From an uncultured Pseudoflavonifractor sp. (GTDB lineage Bacteria; Bacillota; Clostridia; Oscillospirales; Oscillospiraceae), in the NCBI GenBank assembly GCA_947383685.1, contig CANDEE010000010.1, positions 1 to 37,669 of the forward strand: a DNA stretch of 37,669 bases, read 5' to 3'. The notes below the pieces were generated by a model that saw only the letters and a program-made list of their open reading frames with translations, was not told the DNA's origin and searched no databases. How positions within the stretch are numbered: position 1 is the stretch's first letter; every line of letters begins with the position of its first letter. The position numbers were made by a program, and so were the translations under genes. Below are positions 31,002 through 37,653 of the stretch, in pieces.

Positions 31002-31024
31002 GATTTTCTTGCCTGTGGTATGCT
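30996..31024 (+). promoter_or_regulatory. Promoter of trmB
   Basis: TTGCAA (30996-31001) and TATGCT (31019-31024) are 17 bases apart. The -35 is the same self-complementary hexamer used by the divergent promoter of scar 3. Confidence 0.65.
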
Positions 31025-31062
31025 AAATAGAAAGTGAAAACCCAAAAAGCGAGGAATTTACT

Positions 31063-31746
31063 ATGCGGATGCGAAAAAAACCAAACCTGATCCCACGGCT
31101 GGAGGCCTGTGACCCTCTTGTTATTACCGAACCTAAGGAGCACAGGGGCCATTGGCGGGATCTGATGCCATCGGCCAAAGCTATCCATCTGGAGTTGGGA
31201 TGCGGCAAGGGCCGTTTTACCGTAGGAACTGCCCAGGCTGAACCTGATGTGCTCCTCGTTGCTGTGGAACGGGTGCCTGACGCAATGGTTATCGCTGCCG
31301 AGAGGGCAAAGGAGATGGGCCTTTCCAACGTCTTTTTCATTGACGCTGACGCTGCCGACCTGGAGGCCTATTTTGCTCCCGGCGAGGTGGACCGGGTCTA
31401 CGTCAACTTTTGTGATCCATGGCCGGGCGCCCGTTACGCCAAGCGCCGCCTGACCCATCCCGGATTTTTGCTCCGTTACCGGAAGGTGCTCAGCGAAAAG
31501 GGGCAGGTCCACTTCAAGACGGACAACCACGACCTGTTTGAATGGTCTCTGTTTCAATTTCCAAAAGCCGGGTTCACGCTGTCGGAGGTGACCCGTGACC
31601 TCCACGTCTACGGCGTTCAGGGTATCATGACCGACTATGAGGAGAAATTCCATAACCTGGGTACTCCCATTAACCGCTGTGTAGGGACTATGGGGCCGCT
31701 GCCCGAAAATTTGTCTTCTTGTGAAGAAGGAACGGCGGAACAGTAA
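31063..31746 (+). CDS. trmB: tRNA (guanine-N7-)-methyltransferase TrmB
   Basis: 227 residues of Rossmann-type methyltransferase. The AdoMet loop is LELGCGKGRF (~43-52). The family signature NFCDPWPGARYAKRRLTHPGFL (~114-135) binds tRNA, and KTDN with the late TDYEEKF...G..I motif complete the active site. It makes m7G at position 46 of tRNA. GAGGAA lies eight bases before the ATG. It is a core chromosomal gene, so it marks the return to native sequence outside the tRNA-Pro scars. Confidence 0.95.
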   Translation: MRMRKKPNLIPRLEACDPLVITEPKEHRGHWRDLMPSAKAIHLELGCGKGRFTVGTAQAEPDVLLVAVERVPDAMVIAAERAKEMGLSNVFFIDADAADLEAYFAPGEVDRVYVNFCDPWPGARYAKRRLTHPGFLLRYRKVLSEKGQVHFKTDNHDLFEWSLFQFPKAGFTLSEVTRDLHVYGVQGIMTDYEEKFHNLGTPINRCVGTMGPLPENLSSCEEGTAEQ

Positions 31747-31843
31747 AATGCGCCAAAGGAGAAGGTGGGACTAAAATCCTGCCGCAGAGACGGAAGCGCT
31801 TGTTGTCCCGTAAGCACCAATAGAAGTCCTGTGCATAAGATGG

Positions 31844-31879
31844 ATTGAAGCCGGCCAGGAACGCGGGCCGGACTTCAAA
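31844..31879 (+). promoter_or_regulatory. Leader hairpin before the cysteine-rich protein
   Basis: ATTGAAGCCGGCC pairs with GGCCGG-A-CTTCAAAT (one bulged A) in the 155-base gap after trmB, just ahead of the ribosome site GGGAGG. GGGAC (~31766) and GTCCC (~31806) further upstream could close a second structure. It resembles no riboswitch that I know. Confidence 0.5.
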
Positions 31880-31901
31880 TTCTCTTTTGGGAGGTACTTC
31901 T

Positions 31902-32051
31902 ATGTGCTGCAATAACGGTTGTGGCGGTTGGGGCGGCGGTTGCTGCTGGATCATCCTCATCATCATCCTGCTCCTGTGCTGCTGTGGTGGAAACTGGGGT
32001 GGCTGTGGCTGCAACAACGGCTGTGGCTGCAACAACGGCTGTGGCTGCTGA
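31902..32051 (+). CDS. Cysteine-rich 49-residue protein ('chorion class high-cysteine' type)
   Basis: 49 residues, 14 of them Cys, the rest mainly Gly, Asn and Trp around a hydrophobic core (CCWIILIIILLLCCC, ~14-28) able to span a membrane. The C terminus repeats CGCNNGCGCNNGCGC. GGGAGG lies nine bases before the ATG, and a strong terminator follows, so it is a real gene despite its size. Similar clostridial proteins are annotated 'chorion class high-cysteine HCB protein 13'; their role is unknown. Cys clusters beside a membrane helix suggest metal binding or disulfide packing. It resembles YjcZ-type sporulation peptides in layout only. Confidence 0.8.
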   Translation: MCCNNGCGGWGGGCCWIILIIILLLCCCGGNWGGCGCNNGCGCNNGCGC

Positions 32052-32075
32052 GCCTGACACCGAAGAAAACATAAG

Positions 32076-32104
32076 GAGGGCGGGACCTATCAGGTCCCGC
32101 CCTC
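32076..32104. terminator. Strong terminator after the cysteine-rich gene
   Basis: GAGGGCGGGACCT pairs perfectly with its complement around a three-base loop; TGCTATTTTA follows on the plus strand. The convergent membrane-protein gene ends 29 bases away. Confidence 0.85.
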
Positions 32105-32132
32105 TGCTATTTTACACGAGTAGTTTTTTCTG

Positions 32133-33854
32133 TCAGGGGGTAGTTTCTGCGGGGAAGGCCGCTGTACTGCTGCCAGCTGCTTTGTCACGGACAATACTGT
32201 ATCCCGTGAGGATGTCAGAACCCTCCGCCGCAGGCGTGTGTCCGATGGTTACGCGGTCCCCTACATTGAGGATGACCGCCACGTTGTTTTCCGCAGCGGA
32301 GATAGAGTAAAACACGCGCTCTCCCTCCAGCCGGACGAATACATAGGTGTTGCCGTCCAGTACTGCAGAGCGCAGCTCTGCAATGACGCCGCTGACGCTG
32401 TTCTGGGGCAGGTCCTCGGCCTGGGTGATCCCTTTCTCCGCAAGCATCTGAATATAGCTCTGCTCACAGGCAGGAACAGTAGTTCCCGTAGCCACCAGTT
32501 GGTACTGGGCCACATTGACCATGGCGTACATTTTTACCAGATTGGTGGCGTCCTTCATGGGGATGAAATAGGTGGGCTCCCCGGCAATATTCAGCAGCAG
32601 AGGGAAGGTTGCCAGATAATGGAGGTCCTGCACTACGCCCTCTGCGGAGGCTTGGGCGGCCTCCTCTGTGGCGCCGGGAGCGGTGTAGAATTTGGTCTCC
32701 TTGGTCCGCTGGTTGGTGAGCAGAAAACCCAGATTGGACTGGTCTGCGTTGGCGGAGGTGACGCCTGTATATGCATATACATCGTCGTTGAGGGCGATAT
32801 AGTTGTATCCGCTGGTGGTCTGGGTCACGTCCCGCTGACCAAAGATGGAGTTAATGAACCCGTGGACCAGGGTGCCATGGTAGTCATACTGCTGCATGAT
32901 GAGAAGGGGATCGTAGAGGGTATCCACCCAGTTGGGGACCTTCTCGTGGTAGGTACATTCTCCGGTAACGGCGTCTACCAGGACGGCTCCTTGAATATCG
33001 GCGCCTCCAAATAGGCCGATGGTTTTGACCACCCGGGGGGCGATCCACCAGGGATGGCCTGACTCGTCGATTTCAAATTCCGGGGTGGAGAACATCATGG
33101 TAGGAAAGTGAAACCGCAGATGGCGCATGATGTTACGGTTGAGAGGCTCGGAGAAGGAGTACTTCATGCCGTCAGGAAGCCGCTGGACAGTGGCTTCCTG
33201 GGTCACCATATCCACCATCACGTAGGCGGGTAAACCTTGGGAACGGTTGGTAAACCACTTGATGATGTCGGCGTAGGCGATGGGAGCCACCCGGACAGGC
33301 CGGCCTTGGTAGTTGATTTGGGTGGAGTCGTCGGAGTACTCAAACTGGCTCACCATGTCGCTGAGGGTACCCATCTGCCGGTCGCTGAGGTATTCGGCGG
33401 ACTGGCGGTCCAGCGTAGGGATTTCCGCAAAGGAGATTTCGGCAATGTCGGCGGCAAAGTCTCCATTTTCCACCTGCAAAAGTTCCCGGTAGCTGCTGGC
33501 CCGAAAAATAGGCATAGAGATGACCTCGCCCAAGATGGCTACCAGCGCCAGTACGGCCATCAGAATCCCTACCGGCAGACACCGGAGCCGGATGAAACGA
33601 AAGTACTCCTTGAAGCCCCCGGCATTCTTCCGGTCAAAACCGGAGGTCACCAAAGCACAGAGAACATAGACCACGCACAGCAAAAAGACAAAGCTGTAAA
33701 AATCAGGGGATTGAAGGTTGATGGCGGGGAGAGCCAGATAAAAGAATACCAGACCTACCGCCAGCGTTACCAGCAGATTGATAAGCAGACCGCTCAATTT
33801 TCCCCGGGGTTTTTTAGGGATGGGATTTCCATGGTTGGCGGTTTCTCCGTTCAA
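32133..33854 (-). CDS. Large membrane-anchored protein of unknown function
   Basis: About 573 residues. Three membrane helices lie near residues 23-45, 54-72 and 93-116, followed by a ~450-residue extracytosolic region rich in Tyr, Thr and Asp with no motif that I recognise. The end is Ala/Ser-rich. Segments such as HPWWIAPRVVKTIGLFGG, VLVDAVTGECTYH and EPTYFIPMKDATNLVKMYAMV look conserved, so it is probably a folded envelope protein found in relatives rather than a spurious frame. The start is taken as TTG 33854, with AAAGGAG eight bases upstream; the in-frame GTG three codons earlier overlaps that site. It has its own good promoter. Confidence 0.8.
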   Translation of the reverse strand: MNGETANHGNPIPKKPRGKLSGLLINLLVTLAVGLVFFYLALPAINLQSPDFYSFVFLLCVVYVLCALVTSGFDRKNAGGFKEYFRFIRLRCLPVGILMAVLALVAILGEVISMPIFRASSYRELLQVENGDFAADIAEISFAEIPTLDRQSAEYLSDRQMGTLSDMVSQFEYSDDSTQINYQGRPVRVAPIAYADIIKWFTNRSQGLPAYVMVDMVTQEATVQRLPDGMKYSFSEPLNRNIMRHLRFHFPTMMFSTPEFEIDESGHPWWIAPRVVKTIGLFGGADIQGAVLVDAVTGECTYHEKVPNWVDTLYDPLLIMQQYDYHGTLVHGFINSIFGQRDVTQTTSGYNYIALNDDVYAYTGVTSANADQSNLGFLLTNQRTKETKFYTAPGATEEAAQASAEGVVQDLHYLATFPLLLNIAGEPTYFIPMKDATNLVKMYAMVNVAQYQLVATGTTVPACEQSYIQMLAEKGITQAEDLPQNSVSGVIAELRSAVLDGNTYVFVRLEGERVFYSISAAENNVAVILNVGDRVTIGHTPAAEGSDILTGYSIVRDKAAGSSTAAFPAETTP

Positions 33855-33878
33855 GGTAACCACTCCTTTGTCGTGAGG

Positions 33879-33898
33879 TAACGGTAGCTTTACCGTTA
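33879..33898. promoter_or_regulatory. Inverted repeat just after the -10 box
   Basis: TAACGGTA and TACCGTTA are separated by four bases and begin seven bases after the -10 box of the large membrane-protein gene. It could be a repressor site or an mRNA 5' hairpin. Confidence 0.55.
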
Positions 33899-33904
33899 AA
33901 GGGT

Positions 33905-33933
33905 ATTATAGTCCGAAAACCCAAAATTCGCAA
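33905..33933 (-). promoter_or_regulatory. Promoter of the large membrane-protein gene
   Basis: On the minus strand TTGCGA (33933-33928) and consensus TATAAT (33910-33905) are 17 bases apart. Confidence 0.8.
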
Positions 33934-33987
33934 CTAAAAAGAAGGGGCGGGACATGAACAGTTTGTAAATTCTTGCCGGTAAAATTC

Positions 33988-34017
33988 TTGCACAGGGACC
34001 TTTCCTTGCTTTATGAA
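33988..34017 (+). promoter_or_regulatory. Possible promoter of the 16-codon mini-gene
   Basis: TTGCAC (33988-33993) and TATGAA (34012-34017) are 18 bases apart. Confidence 0.4.
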
Positions 34018-34048
34018 AACAAAGAGAAGCATTAACCAGGAGGAAAAA

Positions 34049-34099
34049 ATGAAAAAGAAAGTGTTGCCCGTCCCATTAGGCTCGTTAACCGCCCGGTAG
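34049..34099 (+). CDS. Possible 16-residue peptide gene
   Basis: ATG at 34049 has a perfect AGGAGG six bases upstream and opens a frame of 16 codons (MKKKVLPVPLGSLTAR) ending in TAG. A terminator hairpin overlaps the last codons and a plausible promoter lies 32 bases upstream, so the whole transcript would be about 100 bases. No plus-strand gene follows for 2 kb, so it is not an obvious attenuator leader. It could instead be the remnant of a longer gene cut down to its start and terminator. I do not recognise the peptide. Confidence 0.4.
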   Translation: MKKKVLPVPLGSLTAR

Positions 34100-35047
34100 G
34101 GGAGACCCTGCCGGGCCTTTTTTTGCCGGCTCCGTCAGGAAATCAGAGGGAGGACGCTCCATTTTGGAATACTCAAAGCTGGCGTTTTGACCGGTATGCT
34201 GAAACAGGAGGTCTTTCCCCCGCCAAAAACGGTAGCATACCTCTGCGCAAAGACTCTCGTGAATGGTGCGCTCCATGCGGCCCTCTACTGGGGCGTGGAG
34301 GGCCAGCTTCCGCTCGTTCCGCAATTCTGCCTCAAGGCGGTACTTTCCTTGGCGGATGACTGCTCCGGAAGGAGACCACGTTTCCATTCTGGCGCCCCGG
34401 TAAGTTGCCAAGCGGTATTCCTGATCGCGGTAAAAAACGGAACAGATACAGCCGGTAAAACTTCCCACGGGGAGAGGGACTGTTGCCGCTGCCAGCATTA
34501 AGCTGCCGGGCTTTGGTCCATCCCATACGCATTGGCTCCAGAGGTAGGCGCGGGGAAAGGAGCGCCCGCGATCCGTTTCGATATACCCAATTCCGCTGGA
34601 GAAATCAATTTGTTCCCCGTTCAGACATAATGTTCCTTGCAGAGAATGCCCCATACTGATGACGCCGTGAGAACACTGCATTCCCGCAAAAAATCGAAAC
34701 GGCCCCATAATATCAGAGCGGAGGACAGTGAGCGGGCCATAGCGCAGCGTGCCGTAGAGGGAAAGGCCATTCTGCTCAATGTGGAGGCTTATCCCTTGAC
34801 TGCTGAAGCTGGACTGCCCGATTTGAACCTGAAAGGGCTGTTGAAAGGCTTGAAACTGCGTGCCAGGATACTCCAACCACCATGATTCTTGATTTGAAAT
34901 AATTTGCAGAGAGGCGGTACGGCGTCCTGCACTGTCAATATGAAACGCGGGAATCAGCGCAAGAGTCTGACCATGCCGGTTTTGGTGCTTGAAATACCAC
35001 CCTTCAAAATAGGGCCCCGTCTGCTTTGTACCCCGAAAAAAGTTCAT
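34085..35047 (-). CDS. Tocopherol cyclase family protein
   Basis: 320 residues. The N-terminal GPYFEGWYFKHQ motif and the later SGIGYIETDRGRSFPRAYLWSQ segment are characteristic of the tocopherol cyclase Pfam family. Bacterial anaerobe members have no known substrate; they do not make tocopherol, so the name is only a family label. The ATG at 35047 has GGGGTGA upstream; a GTG four codons earlier overlaps it. That ribosome site is in the arm of a hairpin (35059-35088). The last residues (PAGSPLPGG) are encoded by the opposite-strand terminator, which suggests that the C-terminal tail was acquired by read-through. Confidence 0.85.
   Translation of the reverse strand: MNFFRGTKQTGPYFEGWYFKHQNRHGQTLALIPAFHIDSAGRRTASLQIISNQESWWLEYPGTQFQAFQQPFQVQIGQSSFSSQGISLHIEQNGLSLYGTLRYGPLTVLRSDIMGPFRFFAGMQCSHGVISMGHSLQGTLCLNGEQIDFSSGIGYIETDRGRSFPRAYLWSQCVWDGPKPGSLMLAAATVPLPVGSFTGCICSVFYRDQEYRLATYRGARMETWSPSGAVIRQGKYRLEAELRNERKLALHAPVEGRMERTIHESLCAEVCYRFWRGKDLLFQHTGQNASFEYSKMERPPSDFLTEPAKKGPAGSPLPGG
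34091..34116 (+). terminator. Terminator of the mini-gene
   Basis: GCCCGGTAGGG pairs with CCCTGCCGGGC (one T-G) around GAGA, followed by CTTTTTTTG. It lies inside the 3' end of the opposite-strand cyclase-family gene. Confidence 0.8.
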
Positions 35048-35058
35048 AGCTGCAATCA

Positions 35059-35088
35059 CCCCAAATTCAGTTTTTCTTCAATTTGGGG
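35059..35088 (-). promoter_or_regulatory. Hairpin covering the ribosome site of the cyclase-family gene
   Basis: On the minus strand CCCCAAATT pairs with AATTTGGGG across 12 bases. The 3' arm contains the GGGG of the ribosome site GGGGTGA, so folding would hide it. Confidence 0.5.
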
Positions 35089-35165
35089 ATTTTATACATG
35101 AGGGCCGCCTCCGATTCAGGAAGCGGCTCAATTTTTGGGGGGACGGAGTCCAAAGAAATGCCGTG

Positions 35166-35627
35166 CTACCTCGTTTTGTGAGGAATGACTACTTTCTCTA
35201 CTTTTGTATGTCCGTTGTCGACAGTCATAATAGCGAAGGTGATCTCCTGGTCAAAACGCCGCCGTCCACAACTGCCGGGGTTTAGCCACAGCACACCGTC
35301 CCGCTCCTCGCAGGCATACTTGTGGGAGTGGCCATAGACCACCACATCTGTATCAGACAAACCGGGCGGTACATCCTTCTTGTTGTGAACCAGGAAGAAG
35401 CTGACGCCCTCAATAGCAAAGGTAAGATGGAGGGGCAGTCCCTCCGCCCACTCTTTGTCATTGTTGCCTCGAACGATATAGAGCGGGGCATACTCCTGCA
35501 GCTTATCCACAATAGCCTGGGTGTTGATGTCGCCGCCATGAATTATAACGTCTGCCTGGGTCAGATACTCCAGCACCTCCGGCCGCAGCAGCCCATGGGT
35601 GTCGGATAAAATGATAATCCGCTTCAT
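35166..35627 (-). CDS. YfcE/MJ0936-type metallophosphodiesterase
   Basis: 153 residues. The metallophosphoesterase motifs occur in order: SDTHG (residues 8-12), GGDIN, RGNND, and the late VVYGHSHK, followed by LNPGS. These bind two divalent metals and hydrolyse phosphodiesters or phosphomonoesters in the cytoplasm; the substrate of the family is often unknown. AGGAGG lies seven bases before the ATG. It lies 16 bases after the truncated deformylase on the same strand and probably lost its original upstream neighbours with it. Confidence 0.92.
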   Translation of the reverse strand: MKRIIILSDTHGLLRPEVLEYLTQADVIIHGGDINTQAIVDKLQEYAPLYIVRGNNDKEWAEGLPLHLTFAIEGVSFFLVHNKKDVPPGLSDTDVVVYGHSHKYACEERDGVLWLNPGSCGRRRFDQEITFAIMTVDNGHTKVEKVVIPHKTR

Positions 35628-35643
35628 AGAGAATCCTCCTGGT

Positions 35644-35895
35644 TCAAATCAAAATTCCCTCGCAGTGGTCGATCTCGTGTTGAATGATTTGCGCTGTCCA
35701 ACCGGTAAAGGTCTTGAAGCGGGGGAGAAACTGCTCGTTCTGATATTGCACCTTGATAGACTGCCAACGCTTAGCTTTCCGGGTGCCGGTAAGGGAGAGA
35801 CAGCCCTCCTCCGCCTCGTAAGCCACGGACTTCTTGATAATCTCCGGGTTGAACATAACCATGTACTTGCCCTCGTTATTGAAGCTATAGAGCAT
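35644..35895 (-). pseudogene. def: Peptide deformylase, C-terminal fragment
   Basis: 83 residues against ~135-150 for whole enzymes. Motif 2 (EEGCLSL) and motif 3 (QHEIDHCEG), which hold the Fe/Zn-binding Cys and two His, are present. Motif 1 (GxGxAAxQ), about 60 residues upstream, is missing. The homologous sequence begins abruptly at about residue 4 (YSFNNEGKYMVM). Upstream sequence belongs to an unrelated gene ending eight bases before the first ATG. Without motif 1 the fragment should be inactive. This marks a deletion or integration boundary; a functional deformylase must be elsewhere. Confidence 0.85.
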
Positions 35896-35903
35896 AAGGG
35901 TGA

Positions 35904-36179
35904 TTAGCCCCTCTGTTCTGCTGCTTCATAGACCGGGCGGCCCTTCTTGTAGGTCAGTTTGCCGGGTTCTGGGCCGTCCAGAATCCGGCAAAGCCGTTCC
36001 ATAGCTACCGTTGCGTGGTTCAGCGCCCGCAGGCTGTCCGCGATTTCCTGTATCTGTTCCGCGCTTCCGTCCGATTTCTTCATCCGCTTTTCCAGCAGCT
36101 CGCAATACGTTGATGTTGCCGCAATAACGCTATGGGCCGCCTGCTTTACCATTTGCCGTTCGTTGGTTGTCACGATCAT
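35904..36179 (-). CDS. Unknown 91-residue protein, phage-like region
   Basis: 91 residues, mostly helical (NERQMVKQAAHSVIAATSTY..., SAEQIQEIADSLRALNHATVAME), ending with a Lys/Gly-rich segment. No family recognised. AAGGAGG lies three bases before the ATG. It is divergent from the XRE repressor and its promoter is embedded in the repressor-type repeat array, so it is probably an early gene of a prophage or integrative element. Its stop lies directly against the broken deformylase. Confidence 0.65.
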   Translation of the reverse strand: MIVTTNERQMVKQAAHSVIAATSTYCELLEKRMKKSDGSAEQIQEIADSLRALNHATVAMERLCRILDGPEPGKLTYKKGRPVYEAAEQRG

Positions 36180-36194
36180 TGCCCTCCTTTCTTC

Positions 36195-36275
36195 TTGACT
36201 ATGCGACTATATTACTACGCAAAATCAAGTTTGTCAACCCCCATTTTTGATTTTGCGATTTTTCTTGACTTTGCG
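36195..36275. promoter_or_regulatory. Operator array of four 11-bp sites
   Basis: The pattern TTGA(T/C)T(T/A)TGCG occurs at 36195-36205, 36247-36257 and 36265-36275 on the plus strand and, inverted, at 36218-36228. The second and fourth form a perfect inverted pair. The sites overlap both divergent promoters, as expected for a phage-type repressor. Confidence 0.75.
36209..36237 (-). promoter_or_regulatory. Promoter of the 91-residue gene
   Basis: On the minus strand consensus TTGACA (36237-36232) and TAATAT (36214-36209) are 17 bases apart, with an operator site between them. Confidence 0.75.
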
Positions 36276-36292
36276 ATTTTTTGTGATATACT
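36265..36292 (+). promoter_or_regulatory. Promoter of the XRE repressor
   Basis: TTGACT (36265-36270) and TATACT (36287-36292) are 16 bases apart. The -35 is part of an operator site. Confidence 0.75.
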
Positions 36293-36317
36293 CAATGTCA
36301 GAAAGGGGGTGATTGGT

Positions 36318-36848
36318 TTGCATGATCGCATAAAAAAATTGCGTAAGGCTCTTGACCTTACGCAACGAGAATTTGGCGAACGTATTGGCGTGAAACCTAA
36401 TACCATAGCAACTTATGAAATTGGAAGAAACGAGCCTATTGACGCTGTGATTTCTTTGATCTGCCGCGAGTTTAGTGTTTCCGAAACCTGGCTCCGCACT
36501 GGGGAAGGGGAGATGTTCCAACCGCTTTCCCCGGACGATGAACTATCCCAGGTGTTTTCTGCAATTGCCGCTTCTGATGATGAACTGATCAAGCGCATTA
36601 TCCGGGCGTATTGGAAGCTGGACGATAGGGAAAAGGCCGCTGTCAAAAAGCTGATAGACGGTTTTTCGGTTGGCAGTTCCGGTACATTGCCTGTTGATAC
36701 AGGCCAGCAGCAGGAAGCAAGAGCGCCGCAAGAAATGACTGACGCAGAACTTCACGCCGAACTGGATCGGCAATTGCTTGAAGAAAAGAAACAGGTGGAA
36801 GGTCGATCAGCTTCTGGGCCTGGAAACTCCGAAAAGGCTACGGGATAA
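36318..36848 (+). CDS. XRE/Cro-CI-type repressor
   Basis: 176 residues from TTG 36318, with an AAGGGGG ribosome site eight bases upstream (an in-frame GTG at 36309 is too close to it). Residues 1-65 are an XRE helix-turn-helix (LTQREFGERIGVKPNTIATYEIGRN), followed by a helical segment common in Clostridia phage repressors (SETWLRTGEGEMF...LSPDDEL). There is no LexA-type peptidase domain, so release is not by self-cleavage. The C-terminal tail is Gln/Glu-rich. It is divergent from the 91-residue gene and should bind the four repeats between them. Confidence 0.88.
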   Translation: MHDRIKKLRKALDLTQREFGERIGVKPNTIATYEIGRNEPIDAVISLICREFSVSETWLRTGEGEMFQPLSPDDELSQVFSAIAASDDELIKRIIRAYWKLDDREKAAVKKLIDGFSVGSSGTLPVDTGQQQEARAPQEMTDAELHAELDRQLLEEKKQVEGRSASGPGNSEKATG

Positions 36849-36894
36849 AATAAAACCGCCCCGGCTATACCGGGGCAGGAAAGAGGTTATTTCA

Positions 36895-37611
36895 ATGGAA
36901 AAGAAAGAGAAACTGCAAAAACCCTTGTATAAGAAGTGGTGGTTCTGGCTGATCGTACTTTGCGTTCTGGGCGCTGCTGGCAACGGCCTTTCTGGCGGTA
37001 AATCTTCTGATCCCGCCGATGATACACCCAGTTCCAGTGTGTCTTCCTCACGGTCAGAAGATACGCCCAGTTCCAGTTCGGCTTCTTCCCCCTCTGAAAA
37101 CCCGCCGGAAGACAGCAGCACGCCTAGCGCCCCCACAGAAAGCACCCCCGAAATTTCCGAGGAAGACAAGGAAACCGCAAAGATCGTTGATTCTGAAATC
37201 CTTGTGATCTGTACTGCCGCCGAACAGCAGTACAACGCCTTTCAGTCCCTTCTTTCTGTTGAAGGTACGTCAGACCTTGACGCATACAACGCCGCAAAAT
37301 CCCTTAAAGATACCCTTACAGATTACAACTACCGCCAGCTTTCCGATATTAAGGGCAATGGAACGGAAGAGTTTGACGATTACAAGGAAAAAGCAAGCCT
37401 GTATATCTTTGTTATGTCGGAAGTAGCCGATGCGGCTATGGCCTATCTTGACGATAGCAAAACAAGCAACCTTTCCGCATATCAGGAAGCCGCCGAGAAG
37501 GTTTCTACATATTCATACCCTTTGGTTGCAAGCCGTCTTACATTCCTTTCCGCTTCTGGCTTTTCAGATGAAGAAATCAGTGCTTTGGTTGATGCTTCCG
37601 CTTCTGAGTAG
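36895..37611 (+). CDS. Membrane-anchored Ser/Pro-rich protein beside the repressor
   Basis: 238 residues from ATG 36895 with GAGG upstream. A short basic start (KEKLQKPLYKKWW) leads into one membrane helix (~residues 15-32). Then comes a low-complexity Ser/Pro/Glu/Asp linker (~36-90) and a C-terminal helical domain (~95-238). Proteins of this style (KKWWFWLIV... then Ser-rich linker) are common next to repressors in prophages of Firmicutes; a surface-exclusion role is possible but unproven. A frame starting further upstream overlaps the repressor and has no ribosome site. Confidence 0.75.
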   Translation: MEKKEKLQKPLYKKWWFWLIVLCVLGAAGNGLSGGKSSDPADDTPSSSVSSSRSEDTPSSSSASSPSENPPEDSSTPSAPTESTPEISEEDKETAKIVDSEILVICTAAEQQYNAFQSLLSVEGTSDLDAYNAAKSLKDTLTDYNYRQLSDIKGNGTEEFDDYKEKASLYIFVMSEVADAAMAYLDDSKTSNLSAYQEAAEKVSTYSYPLVASRLTFLSASGFSDEEISALVDASASE

Positions 37612-37621
37612 CAAAAAAAGC

Positions 37622-37653
37622 GGCCCCGGCTGCGCTCCACCGCCGCCGGGGCC
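37622..37653 (+). terminator. Terminator after the membrane-anchored protein
   Basis: GGCCCCGGC pairs with GCCGGGGCC; only CTTT follows, so efficiency is uncertain. Confidence 0.6.
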
